DNA of 64,000 bases from Stromatinia cepivora (Eukaryota; Ascomycota; Leotiomycetes; Helotiales; Sclerotiniaceae), in assembly GCA_014898415.1 (NCBI GenBank), contig RCTD01000002.1:1922001-1986000 (forward strand), in the 5' to 3' direction. The number at the start of each line of letters is the position of its first letter. Position 1 is the first letter of the stretch. The notes under the pieces are model-generated. The model did not search any database. It saw nothing but the letters and a program-made list of their open reading frames with translations, and was not told the DNA's origin. The position numbers and the translations under genes were made by a program. Shown piece by piece: positions 12,884 through 25,060 of this stretch.

Positions 12884-13619
12884 TTACCCTCCTCTTCGGA
12901 AAAGCTTGCTCTCGACTATTTCATTCCTCTGTTCTATTGCTATTTCATCGGAAACCAGGTTTTGTGAAGGTTTATAAGCTTTAAATCAATTAGATTGGTC
13001 ATTTTGGTTGATTTGATCAATTTACTGGAAATTAACCAAATTGATCAAATTAATCGACCAAATTGATCAAAATAACGAATGAATTGATCAAATCGATCAA
13101 ATCGTTTATTAATTGGTTAAATTAATATTGATTTGTATTTTCCTTGATTTGGGGAACCTTTGAAAAGAAAAAGTTTCAATAAAAAAGGGAAGGAGGTTGA
13201 ATTATAATATAATGATAATGGATGGTTAATATAGTCAATTCCGAAATCGATCAAGTTAATCGACCAAATTGATCAAATTAACCAAATTGAACGAAATCGA
13301 TAGGGGTGATATTATATTTCGTTTTTATCATATTCAAGCTTCCCTTTGCATAATTTTTTTGAAATAATCATAGGTATATATTGCCTTTGTATTGTTTTGG
13401 TGATGGTAGCTCGTCTGTTGTATAAAGTTCAGGCCATATGTATATACAATCAAATTCCCTTGAATTTATATGGGTTTTTGATCCTTTTATGATCGTATAT
13501 ATATATATCATTATAAAATCATAACATCTAATCTGTTATATTGAAGAACACTTTTCTTTCCCTTGATTTTATAAATGAATCGTTATCTATATAATTATAA
13601 TTATCCTTTTTACTTTTAT

Positions 13620-14050
13620 AAAACTTTATTCAATCAATTAATCGATTAAAAGGATCAGACAATATTGAATTGATTAAATGAAAATCATACAAGAAATGTA
13701 ATGATATTTTAAAATCGGAAACAAAATACCAAATAAAATCGATATTGCTATTAAACTATAAAACTTTGTATAATAGAGTTTTTTGTACTTTCTTTATTAT
13801 TAAAATCTTCTCTATTTCCCATTCCGAATTACCAATTATATTAATAAACAGAAATGATTTGAATATCTGATCAGGAAAAGGATTGTTATATATCTTGTAT
13901 AATCGATCTAAAGGGAAAACAGAATGAATTTTCATTGTAATCAAGAGTTCGAGTTTAAAAGAGCTCTCAGATCGATTAATAATCTTAAATCTTCCTTGAA
14001 TTGGGAAGTCCAGCTTCTTGAATAATCTTTGGATAGGATAACTCTTCATA
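13620..14050 (-). pseudogene. Gypsy integrase C-terminus and chromodomain remnant
   Basis: Minus-strand translation shows the integrase tail pattern GRFKIINRSESSFKLEL, TMKIHSVFPLDRLYKIYNNP and SEWEIEKIL, which are typical of chromovirus integrases. It is followed, after a stop, by WYFVSDFK and related residues matching the end of the fungal chromodomain-like module. Stops and lost residues make it non-functional. It forms the last coding part of the Gypsy element. Confidence 0.78.
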
Positions 14051-14439
14051 TTGAACTATATATAATCTCCGATATCGAAATCAACTTCATACCAATAAAC
14101 ATTCGTAGATTTCGACATTTTGGCTTGGATATACAATAGACCTTCTTTCGTTTATACAAAAACTAATCTATTACATTCTATATATATACAGATATCATAC
14201 ATATTCATATCATCTATTAGCTTACCAATGTCTTCCTTTTATTCCTATATATATTTCGATGTATACCCGTATAAGATTTCATAAGGTATAAATCTTTTTA
14301 AGGAGTTATATGGAAGAGTAAATTGTATATAATCTATTATAAATAGGAATTCTGATTAATCGTTTTGATAGTAGTTAATAAACGGTTTTAATTGTTATTA
14401 AAGGTACTGATTATAGATTTCAATTTGATCATTAGTTTG

Positions 14440-14789
14440 GGGATGGTGAACAATAAATAATTTGAAATCGGTTCCTAGGATTTGACTGAATTCCTTCCAG
14501 AATTGTGATATGAATTGGGGGCCGTGATTTAATATTATAATGTCAAAGGGATTATAATATTGATATATATAATAAAAATATAATTATATTTGAGTTCGAA
14601 TATCGATTGATTTATAATAAAGTATAGAGATAATTTGCTTTATCAATCGATCAATAATAATTAAAATATTATTATATCTATATTTATTTTTATTAAAGTT
14701 GCAATAATTTATAATAATATATTGCCATATTCGATTAGGAATCGGAAATGGATGTAATAAACCGGGAGTACAATTGTATAGAACGGAAC
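14440..14789 (-). pseudogene. Gypsy integrase core, part downstream of the Copia insertion
   Basis: Minus-strand reading gives the catalytic-core pattern: an FNKNKYRYNNILIIIDRL block carrying the first Asp, HGPQFISQFWKEF as the second block with the usual SDRGPQF Asp changed to Asn (LNHGPQF), and HPQTNDQIEIYN with the Glu kept. The upstream part of the integrase lies at about 20276-20540, on the other side of the Copia element. Confidence 0.75.
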
Positions 14790-14955
14790 TGTTGGAAATG
14801 AGGCCATCATAGGATTAGAATTGAGATCACAAAACCACAATGGTGTACAGATTATATTTGGGGATAATCTCAATTCTACTCCTACTAGAAATATAGATCC
14901 TTAGTTCAATCTATATAATCAATAATACTATTATTTTCTGTACCAAAAGTTAACA
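14790..14955 (+). repeat. Copia 5' LTR
   Basis: 166 bp, begins TGTTGGAAAT and ends GTTAACA. It differs from the 3' LTR at about 17 positions by my alignment, all transitions, with no gap. Confidence 0.92.
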
Positions 14956-15989
14956 GATTATAAGATCCGGTTGTATAATAGTAATTAGAAAGCAAAGCAA
15001 ATCGAGAAAGGATTAATATAGCTAGTAGGGATGGAATAGAGTGAAAATCAGAGTTTTCATATAGTATTATTGAAATAGAGTTGAAATATAATAATACAGT
15101 TTATAATTTATAATATTATAAGCCAAAATGGAGAACAATCTGTATAATGCTGATACAGAATTATAATAGAGACGAAGAGTAAATTCGTATAGTTACAAGA
15201 AAATATATTACAATATGATTTTATAAATTCTTTTATTGTTTTATTTTTATATTTCTTTATTATTTTGAATTTATTTATTGTATATCCTTTTTTAAGATTG
15301 TCTTAAAAATCTGAAGACTATCTTTGATATTTATCAAATAATAAGAAATCTTTACAATGTCGAAATCAAACAATTCTTCGAAGTTCGATCAAAATAATTA
15401 TAAGCGATAATTCAAATAAACAAAGATATAATTGAAAAAAAAAGAATAGTTTTATATAATTGATTAAACATTAGACAAATATATACAGATTGCAGGACCC
15501 AATACAGTATTTACTTATGAGATCAATAATCATATATGTTATAATATCGAATTGAAATCGGAATACTTAAAGAACAAAGCGAATATATTATCGTATATTT
15601 ATACAATATTCAATAATAACAATGAAATCCTTACCAACGAATATTCAATAGTATATATACTTTGGAGATACCTTAAATCAAAATATATTAGAGTTAATAT
15701 AGTTATAGTTAATATATATATAACAATAATCCAGAATTTCAAATTCCAATTCAATATCCATCTTGATATAATCATTATCGAAGTTTGAGATAAATTAAAA
15801 GAATATAAAAGGAAATTAGAAACTGTAAACAAAAGTTATCGATCAGTATATCAAAATATTGCCCTGTTTTTAGTTTTAATATATAATCTTTTAATCGATT
15901 ATCAAGGAGTAATGGATATATTGGATATTTAAACCAATTTTAGTATTAATAATAAGATCAAGTATTTACAGGTTAAAGAACTTCGTTTT

Positions 15990-18900
15990 AAAAATGGATC
16001 AGAGTTAATGCAAATTGCGAAAGGATCTAGGTACGCTTTTCGACGTTAAGAATCAGATTTCGAGATCCCAAATAATATTTGCGATCTATATCAAAGAAAA
16101 GATCATTATATACGAGATTGCCTGTATTTAGTACGAGCCAGTAAACTCTTTTGTAATTACCTTTATCACCAAAGAAAAAGGGGATCATTGAATCCGAAGA
16201 AGGTCTATTTCAATAAGAAAGATCAAGTACACCCTACTAATAATATTTTTAAATCAAATTCCGATATTAAGGATATAATAAAGGAAGATTACAATTTGAT
16301 AAAGGAAACCATTAGTAAGGCTTCCCTTAGTAAATAATATACCGATATAGATACTTCTTTATATATATTTAACCAATCTTCATTATTCAGATTAATAGAA
16401 TTTATTACTAAACGAAGGATAAAGGTTGGTGGGGGAGTAATGTATTATCGCTATTGAAATCTAATGGATATAATATACGAAGATGGTTCTAAAATACTAT
16501 TTTCAAATATATTATATATACCAGGGCTAGGAGTAAACTTGCTGTCAGGAAAAAAGATCTGTGAAACAGGGTTGCAAAAGGAATTCAACTTTCATTATAT
16601 GTATTTCAAAAAGGATAATAAGAAAGTCATCTGTATTAGAATGCAAGACGGAATATATATGGTTTTATATGTGATCAAAGGATATAAGGATACAACTCTC
16701 TATTCTAATGTATATCAAAATGATCAAGAAAAAGGCTTCTCTTTAGAGATAATCGATAGTATTAAAGGTATCGATAATGAATTAATATTCAAGAAGAAAG
16801 AGAAATACCTATTATAGTATCGAAGATTCAATCATCTAGATCCAGACAAGATTAAGAATCTATACAAGGTATCCAATATAACCAAACCGATAAAGGTTCC
16901 AACTGAATTAGATATCTACGAAATATATATATTTACCAAGATGATCAATTATATTCCGAAGCAATTAAATCTACACAAATCAAAAAAACTCGAATTTATA
17001 CATTTCGATATTACAGGATCATTCTCAAAATCGATTCGAGGGAATCATTATTTCATATTGATCATTGATAATTATATAAAAGTAAATTAAATCATACCAC
17101 TTAAACAAAAAGATGATACAATTCAAATATTGAAAACTTAGAAAAAGAAAATGGAATTAATTATTAGAGAAAAGATCATTGCAATTAGGATTGATAATAT
17201 ATCGGAATTCCTATAAATTATTCGTAAATAATTATTAAATATATAATCCGAAGTTATAATAATTTCCTCTTTATATTAAAACAGACCTGTAGAACGGAAT
17301 ATAAGGATTGCAGAGGCAGATATAAAAGTAATATTAAAAGAAACTGAATTATTATTAAAATTTTGGGATGAAATTGTAGAGTACAATATTTATATCAGGA
17401 ATTGCACTAATATTGATTCTAATATAAATGGAATAGATCGATTCTTTATAAAAGTTTTTACAAGTATAATACCAGATATAAAGATATACAAAGTTTAGAG
17501 GAGCAAATATTACATTTATATCAATCCCAAGATTATTCCAAAAGGGTAGAAATACAACAAATTGTAGAACACTTCGAAAATCGATGTATTCCTAAGATAC
17601 TCAAAAGTTACAAATAAATATATCAAAATGTATTCTTCAGAATTAGATTATATATTTCGATTAAACAAAGTAATTATAAATGAATCTTATTAAGAAGGAG
17701 ATTTGAATCTTAAATTAAGAAATTGTAAATCAAATCCATAAAGAATAAAGAATGTAGAGTTAAATCGAAAATCTTGTAGTAAATTAATAACAAATAAGGT
17801 ATCTTCTCTATCCTCAATATTAAATGTAATACCTATATCATCTTTATTTCAAGTATTCTCTCCAGTAGATATTATACCGAATTCAGTGATTGTATTAAGT
17901 ACCCCAATTATCGAATTGAAACCAGGTAAATTAGATATATTAATATCAATATATAATGAAGATGAAGATAACAATATCTAGAAAACAAATCAAGAATCTT
18001 CTTCCAAGGATACTTCAGATATCGAATCCATCATTTTAGAAAGTCCAGCCCAAAAATCAATTTCTACAAACCCTGAATCTGTATTAAAAGCAAAATTTAA
18101 GATTATCTTAAATTTTGTTGACAAATCTATTTCAGCAGGATCAAAAAGCGAAGTAAATCCATAATCATTTGAAATCGAGCAAAAGGATAAAATAGATTTT
18201 GAAGACAAATCCCTAAGGTATCTAATACAAAAATAGAAAAGAGATATGGAATAAGATCCTGAAGAAGAACAGAAAAGCAAGATTATAAGGGCATTGATTA
18301 TAATATCTATATAGGCCAAAACTTAAGAAAATATAAAATATACTATAATTATAATCCCAATTATTTATAAAATAGATCCTTATATCAAAGATAAGATTAT
18401 TTTAGATTTCATGATTTCGTTGATAGATATAAATAATATAAAAGATGTAGTATATCCAATCAAAGAAGTTCTAGGAATCAAAATACTAAGAACTTATAAG
18501 GAAACAATATCGGATCGAGAATATTCTGAAAAATAAAAGAAAATCATTCAAAAGGAAATTATATCCTTAATTCAAAATAATATTTAGGAAGAATATATAC
18601 TCCTTAAAAGAAATAATCTAGTTTCAACAAAATGGATATTTATAGTTAAGACCAAGAATAATAAAGTAGAACGATTCAAAGTAAGATTAGTAGTTCGAAA
18701 GTTCAGTCAGATATTAGGAAAGGATTATAACGAAATATTTGTATTAATAATAAGATTAAATATATTCAAACTATTCCTAATTATTATCGTAAAGGAAAAT
18801 TTGGAATACTTATATTTCGATATCAAAAACGCCTTTACCGAATTGCATTTGAAGGAAGAGATCTACCTTAAATTACCTTAAGGTATCAAAATTAAAAAGG

Positions 18901-20070
18901 GATATATATTATGAATTCTATAAAGCCTATATAGGTTGAAGCAAACTAGGAGGGACTAGAGTTTATTATTGAAGAAAAAGCTTTTAAGCATAGATTTTGT
19001 ACAAAATTTGGCAGATCCATATCTATATATATCCAAAGACTATGATATAATATTACTGGTATATATCGATGATATTATTATTGTATTGTATATATCATTG
19101 CAAATCATTTGGTTCGATGAAAAGCTATCAATCTGTTTTAACACTAAGAATCTAGGGGAGATTAGTAAGATTCTAAATATTAGAATCATTTGCGATAGAA
19201 AAATATATATATTAATTATAAATCAAAAAGAATATCTCGATATTATATTAATTAAATACGGTATTACATATAAACAATATTAAACTAAGAAATTGTCAAT
19301 AATGGATTATACCCATTTCCGGCTAGCAATTGATAATGATGAACTAATAAATATAAACGAATATCAATAATAAATAGAAAATATAATTCATTTAATGATA
19401 TATATTCAATTAGATATAGCATTCTTAATTGAAAGATTTTTATAATTTATAGTAAAACCAATAAAACATTATACTATAGTTTTGAAGAATTTGATGCGAT
19501 ATTTATAATCAACAATCAAATAGAAGTTATGGTTCGGGTTAAAAGAAGTACAATCTGACATCTGTAAAGAATACAATATACCTGATAATATAATAAAGGT
19601 ATATACAGATGCAGATTAGACTAGTAACAAATATAACCGGAAAAATGTTTCAAAAGGAATTGTAATATTCTATAGAAGTTTTATATCGTGGGTTAATAAG
19701 AAACAAATGTTTATAACTATCTTTAGTATAAAATCAGAATATATTGCGATAACAATGTTCACCAAATAAGGGAGATAAATTGTACAAATATTTAAAGACC
19801 TATTCAGATCAAATTATATTGGAAAAAACAGAGATACGGTTCAAATACTCAATAACAATCAAGGTACTTTAGCTTTAATCAAAAACCTATATTTGTATAA
19901 ACGATTTAAATATATAGATATCAATTATTATTTTATCAGGGATTTGATAGAAAAGGAGAAAATCGTTATTAATTATATCAATATATGCGATATAATTGCC
20001 AACAGAATAATGAAGCCTTGTATAAGGATTGCTTTCGAAAGGTTCAAGAAAATATTAGGATTAATAATCT
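15990..20070 (+). pseudogene. Copia gag-pol remnant
   Basis: A zinc-knuckle relic at 16080-16121 keeps exact CX2CX4HX4C spacing, but its second Cys codon is Tyr (TAT). The GAG-pre-integrase part is at about 16464-16900 (LYIPGLGVNLLSGKKI, RFNHLDPDKIKNLYKV). The integrase core follows (FDITGSFSKSIRGNHYFILIID, then PVERNIRIAEADIK). Reverse transcriptase runs about 18550-19280 with STKWIFIVKTK, FDIKNAFTELHL and the catalytic box as YIDD at 19062-19073. RNase H starts near 19595 (VYTDADW) and continues to IKSEYIAIT. Numerous in-frame stops exclude function. Confidence 0.88.
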
Positions 20071-20104
20071 AGAAGGATCGAATAGGATATTCTTAATAAG
20101 GGAG

Positions 20105-20270
20105 TATTAAAAATGAAACCATTATAGAATTAGAATTGAGGTCACAAGACTACAATGGTGTACAGATTATATTTGGGGATAATCTCAATTCTACTTCTAC
20201 TAGAAATATAGATCCTTAGTTCAACCTATATAGTCAACAATACTACTACTTCCTGTACCAAAAGTTAACA
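20105..20270 (+). repeat. Copia 3' LTR
   Basis: 166 bp, same length as the 5' LTR, and ends GTTAACA. Its first 25 bases carry five G-to-A changes relative to the 5' copy. Other sites are decayed in the 5' copy instead. Confidence 0.92.
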
Positions 20271-20275
20271 GGAAC

Positions 20276-22462
20276 TGTATTTGCAGGTGTGATAATTGTG
20301 TATATATTTGGCTACAATATCGTGTATTCTAGATCAGTAATATTGTTAAGATAATAAGAGATAGGTTTTGTTTATACCAAAATAAGTAATGGAAATGGAA
20401 TTATAAACTTTATAAATCAGATAAATTCGAAGGTTATCGATATCGGGTATCACCAGGTAATCATCGTAAAGTAAAAAGTCATTTTGGAGTAATATATGTT
20501 TATAACCTTGAATAATTTGTATTCTGAATACTAACAAACTATTTATAGTTTTATTTGTTTTAATAATATAATTAACTAAATCGAATCAAAGAGCGATTTC
20601 ATTCAAATCGATACTAATAATCGCTATTTCGTTTGGATAATGCTTTTATAAGACTTTTCTCATGATTTCAGTATCAATTTGGTTATCTTTAATAAACTGT
20701 TAAAGGCGATTCTTCTTCTTGATATAATTCTGAAGGTCCAATTTATCGATTCGATAGGTTAAAGTATCGATAAAAAAATTATCTTTTTTAAGGCGGTATA
20801 TAATAATGAAGTTATAATCGATTAGAACTTTTGTCCAGCGAATTTGTTGGGCATTGAGAGTTTTAATAGTTATGAAATATTCGAGGACCTTATGATCGAT
20901 ATAAACCTTGATTTTATATAGTGAGCCGGTGAATTCCGTTTTCCAATAATTGAGAGATCGAATAATTAACAGCATTTCCTTATTATAAACTTTGTAATTT
21001 AGTTCAACGGCAATTATAGTTTTGGAGAAATAAGTTACAGAAAACTAATCTTCACCATACTATTATAATAACATATTAACAACTATTTTATCAAATATAT
21101 TTGTTTCGAGTATACAGGGGAATTAGTGATTATAGTATTGCAGGAGCGAAACGGAGATAAGCTTTTTCTTCAAAATATTGAATACATTTTGGTATACTTC
21201 GTCGAATACAAACTTAACATTTGCTTTAATAAGTTCGTTAAAAGGTTTCGCTATTATACCATAATCCTTAATAAACTATCGATAAAAATTACAAAAACCG
21301 AGGAATGATTGGATTCTTTTCATTATTATCGAAAAAATCCAATTCTCAATTATTTTAATCTTTTCAGGGTCCACTTTTATTCCTTTAATAAAAATGATAA
21401 AATCCAAGTATTTGATATATATAATATTGAATTTACATTTCTTGAGATCCGTTTATAGGCCAATAGCTTTTAATCGTTCGAGAATTAATTTAATATAAAT
21501 TTGATACTCTTCTTTGTTCTCAGAATAGATTAGAATATCATTAAGATATACTATACAAAAGATATTTAGATAATCGAATAAAACATTATTTATATATGTC
21601 ACGGAAAGCCCTGTGATCCCCTGTATCCTACGAAGGATCAAAGCGTATGCTTTCCAATCGGAATGAAGGATCCACTAGCCCTTACCAATCTACCAATTGA
21701 TAAGGTGATCCTGATATCCTAGTAAACAGAGATCTAGCCTAATTAAGGTGCATATCGGCTAGATAACCACTTATTTATTCTATATATACAGCTCTTGATT
21801 CATATAATCAAGGGCAAGTCATTCAATTCTTTTACTCTACCAATCACGTGTACCACCTATTCCCCGATCCCTGAAAGTGCTCTGTAATCATACTATCCCG
21901 TGATAATATAATATTGATAGATTACAGAATCATTCATTAATTCGAATGGTATGATTTTGCATTTGTATAATCTATATCGGATTCGGAAGGTAGTATACTC
22001 TTTCGAAACAGGATCCATTTTTATATAATGAAAAGTTTGATGAATATCGAGTTTAATAAAGACCTTAACATCAAAAAACCGAGAAAACATTTCGTCGATC
22101 AAAGAAAAAGGATACTGATCTTTATATGTCAAGGAATTCAATAATCTGAAGTCTATACAAAATCTTAAACTATTATTGGATTTCTTGATAAATAGAATGA
22201 ATACAATATAAAAAGCTTGATTAAATTTAATAAAACTTTTACTAAAATTATCTATAATATATTCTTTAACGATTTCCAATTATTCCAGGGATATCTTGTA
22301 AAGCGGGCTGTAGCACAAGGCTTGTTCTCCTTCGTCTTTCAATATGATTTTATAATTATAAAATCGGTTAGGAGGCAAAATGTTTAATTCATATTTAAAA
22401 AAAGCTCGATAATATTGTCGATATTCAGATAATATTTCAAATTCTGAATCGATTTCAGTCAA
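20276..22462 (-). pseudogene. Gypsy reverse transcriptase-RNase H (and start of integrase) remnant
   Basis: Reading the minus strand from 22462: pre-RT and RT fingers (LRFCIDFRLLNSLTYKDQYP, then FDVKVFIKLDIHQTFHYI), the palm (IVYLNDILIYSENKEE, 21500-21560), thumb/connection (FLGFCNFYR, IKDYG), RNase H (VYIDHKVLEYF, 20800-20910) and the upstream part of integrase (DNFLLYDDYLVIP). The catalytic box reads YLND at 21537-21548 where family members have YLDD, so the Asp is lost by a transition. A solo LTR at 21597-21905 splits the palm domain between YQYYI and YINNVLFDYLN. Confidence 0.85.
21597..21905. mobile_element. 309-bp solo LTR inside the Gypsy RT
   Basis: Starts TGTCACGGAAAG, ends ATCCCGTGATA, and is flanked by the TSD ATATA (21592-21596, 21906-21910). 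It interrupts the RT reading frame exactly between residues that are adjacent in the family. Its base composition is clearly richer in G and C than its surroundings, so it suffered less RIP or arrived later. A TATA-like TATATATA occurs near 21781-21790. Confidence 0.87.
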
Positions 22463-22979
22463 TATTCGATCGAGTTTCTCTCGAACTTTTATATTCTTGA
22501 ATTCGATTAGGGCAATTAATATTCTCTCTTTTATATATCATTCATTCCATCGAAAGTTTATTATATTATCGAATTCTTTTAGAGTAATAATAAAAAATTC
22601 AATTTATTCATTTTTTTTGTATTCTAATTGAAACTTATCGGATTTGAATATATATAGATTGAGGATTTCGGATAATATATAAGGGAGGTATTTATAGATC
22701 TGTAATAATAATATAATTGATTGGAAAGAAGGTGGATTAAACTTGAAAGGAATCGGGACCTCTTCCTTTTCAACAAGAATCTATATTATGTTCATATTTG
22801 AAGGTTCTTGTTATATATCATCAATTACAATTGATCTATTCAATTATAAATCTCTTCGATTCCAATATTTTTCGAACTAATCATTTCATCGATCAGCATT
22901 TTGTTGGGCTAATCAATCGATCTTTTGTTTGCAAAGAGATAATTGAATAACAAAAAGATTATTCGAATAGGAAATAATA

Positions 22980-23161
22980 CAGGGTCTTTTTTTAAGCTAT
23001 TCAAGATATTTATTAAAGTAATCGAACTTCACTCGAATTTCTGATAACCAAAGTCTACCTAAAATAATACTATAATTCCCTAATTCAATAATAAAGAAAA
23101 GGACAAAAAATTATTCACGATTATCGATCATTAAATTAAGGAATATAAAATGGGTAATAAT
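22980..23161 (-). pseudogene. Gypsy protease remnant, downstream part
   Basis: Minus-strand reading gives IILGRLWLSEI, the ILG motif of retropepsins, within a decayed frame. The upstream part of the protease lies beyond the Gag-only element, at about 24860-25060. Confidence 0.6.
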
Positions 23162-23311
23162 TGTCACGAGATACACGTGATCGCGTTTGATCGGGTTAGT
23201 ACGGTACTAAGCTCCGAGCCGATTATATATATAGTTTTGTAGTATACTCTTTTTAGCTTTGTAGCTTTTAATTCTAAGGTTGATTTTTAAATGTTTGTTG
23301 AGTTTGTTATA
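23162..23311 (+). repeat. Gag-only element 5' LTR
   Basis: 150 bp, begins TGTCACGAGA, ends GTTATA. It aligns without gaps to 24688-24837, and the differences I can see are transitions. Confidence 0.85.
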
Positions 23312-23599
23312 TTATTAAAAGTTTTTTCAAATAAGAAATGGAATAACATTTGTATATATTTATATATACTTTGTTTGCTTTTGTTTAGGTATATCGTTTA
23401 TACTTTTTTGTTTGTATATAGATCTTTTTGATATTATTCGAAAGTATTGTTTTTTTTCTTATTTTTAATTTCTAAGTTATAAATTATAATTCGATAAATC
23501 TCATAATTACAGAATTTCGTGGCGAAATGATTTGTTAGTGGGATGAAATCTTATTTTTATATTCTTTAATTCTCGAATATATTTCTATTATTCATACTC

Positions 23600-24520
23600 C
23601 TTTTCATCCGAAACCCTTTCTTTCTGATCCTGAAAAGTTCAATGGTAACTTTCAAAAGTTCGATATCTAACTTTCTTCGATTCGAGCGAAACTATAAGTA
23701 AACGATGCTGCGATCAGCAATTCTATAATTCAATTTTACTATGTTTATTTTAATCTCGAATTTTATATACAAGTTATGGTATTATTTCAGCTTTTTTCTT
23801 TTGATCAAAATATTCTTTTAGATTATACAACGATTCTAGATCAATTTATATATGTTTATAACAATCCGAATAAAGTTTAAAAAGCCGAAAACAAGTTATT
23901 CATTTTCAAATAAGGAACCGATTCTCTATATACTTATATTACAAAATTCGAAAGGACCTTTTACAAAACCAAAAATCAGAATTGATCTGATTCAAATAAA
24001 ATCTCAACCTTTTGTAATGAACTTAATATTATTTTTAGAAATCGTTTTTCTCAATAGTTTTCTTTTTCCTATTTCTATTTTGATTTTGTTCAGGTTATAC
24101 AACAACTAATTATTCGTACAGCAAATAAATTCCCTATATTATTTTATTTTAGTGAATCTAGAACCTTATATATATTACAAAATCCATCCCATTTTCGGAA
24201 TTACGATTCAATGGATATTAGCAATCTTAATATTATTAATGCCCTTAATTCTTTTGATACCTAATTGAATAAGTCCGATCATATTTTGATTCTACTTTGT
24301 ATATGAGTACTCGAATTTTCTTTTTCTGAAAAAACTTTTTTGTGTAAACAAAATAAATGTATATGATATAAAAATAACTTTTATTAGGTACAAATCTATT
24401 TATTAAATCTATATCAAGGAATTTGAAATCGATAAAAGTTTATTCCGGTTATTATATTGATTATTGAATCTGAAAGTGATGATGATAAAGATTTAGAAGA
24501 AATAATCAATGGCTGATATT
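23600..24520 (+). pseudogene. Gag remnant of the Gag-only element
   Basis: One reading frame carries a retrotransposon Gag core broken only by stops: DPEKFNGNFQKFDI, then DYTTILDQFIYVYNNPNKV, GTDSLYTYITKFERTFYKTK and KISTFCNELN. The stops fall where Trp or Gln codons would be expected (for example NQN-stop-SD for the usual NWPD), consistent with C-to-T/G-to-A decay. An acidic patch near 24470-24510 (ESESDDDKDLEE) may be the Gag tail. No CCHC knuckle and no pol motif are seen. Confidence 0.72.
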
Positions 24521-24687
24521 TTAAAGATTGTTTGGAGAAGGTATATAGTATAGTGGATATATATTTATTAACTATAATATAATTTGTATATCAGGAATTT
24601 TTATCAAAAAAAGATTAGTGATTATTTTGTATTTAAGTTATTTATTTAAAATGAATTCGAGGCGAACTTTTTAGAAAGGGGGGGTAA

Positions 24688-24837
24688 TGTTATGAGATAT
24701 ATGTGATCGTGTTCGATCGGGTTAGTACGGTATTAAGCTCCGAGCCGATCATATATATAACTTCATAGTACATTCTCTTTAGCTCTGTAGCTTTTAATTT
24801 TAAGGTTGATCTTTAAACGCTCGTTGGGTTCGTCACA
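24688..24837 (+). repeat. Gag-only element 3' LTR
   Basis: 150 bp, begins TGTTATGAGA and ends TTCGTCACA. It is better preserved at its 3' end than the 5' LTR, while its own 5' end is decayed. Confidence 0.85.
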
Positions 24838-24859
24838 ATAATATAACCTTATATATCAT

Positions 24860-25060
24860 TATATTTTTTAACTTCAATTGAAGCTTTAAACGATATAATT
24901 CTGGATTTAAATATAGGAAATAAACAAGTAAGGAATATAGTATTAATAAAAACGAATTCATTTGTTTTAAAATCAATAAATACTTTTGATCGATAAATAT
25001 AACCATTTTTCGAAAGATTATAAGGGAGAATAAATGCTTCTCCTTTTATAAATTTGGTTA
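24860..25060 (-). pseudogene. Gypsy protease remnant, upstream part
   Basis: Minus-strand reading gives VFIDFKTNEFVFIN, a decayed form of the retropepsin pattern in which an Asp-Ser/Thr-Gly triad is expected (here DFKT). It joins with the ILGRLW part at 22980-23161 once the Gag-only element is removed. Confidence 0.5.

Larger units (their letters stand above)
14790..20270 (+). mobile_element. Complete but RIP-decayed Ty1/Copia retrotransposon
   Basis: Two LTRs of exactly 166 bp (14790-14955 and 20105-20270) with a perfect TSD GGAAC (14785-14789 and 20271-20275). A purine-rich tract (20095-20104) abuts the 3' LTR. Internal order on the + strand is Gag with a CCHC knuckle, GAG-pre-integrase, integrase, reverse transcriptase, RNase H, the Copia order. 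Every frame is broken by stops. It is inserted in the integrase of the Gypsy element. The 3' LTR now starts TATTAAAAATGA where the 5' LTR has TGTTGGAAATGA, showing G-to-A decay. Confidence 0.93.
23162..24837 (+). mobile_element. Gag-only non-autonomous LTR retrotransposon
   Basis: Two 150-bp LTRs (23162-23311 and 24688-24837) and a perfect TSD ATAAT (23157-23161, 24838-24842). A polypurine tract with seven G (24673-24687) abuts the 3' LTR. The internal region is only 1,376 bp. It encodes a Gag remnant and has no space for protease, RT or integrase, so it must have been mobilised by another element. Its LTR ends (TGTCACGAGA...CGTCACA) resemble those of the surrounding Gypsy element (TGTCACGAAT...CGTCACA on its own strand). 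It is inserted in the Gypsy protease. Confidence 0.85.

Noticed and set aside
16464..16817. 117-codon open frame in the Copia element as an intact gene
   Set aside because: It is just the longest stop-free piece (GAG-pre-integrase) of a RIP-decayed polyprotein.
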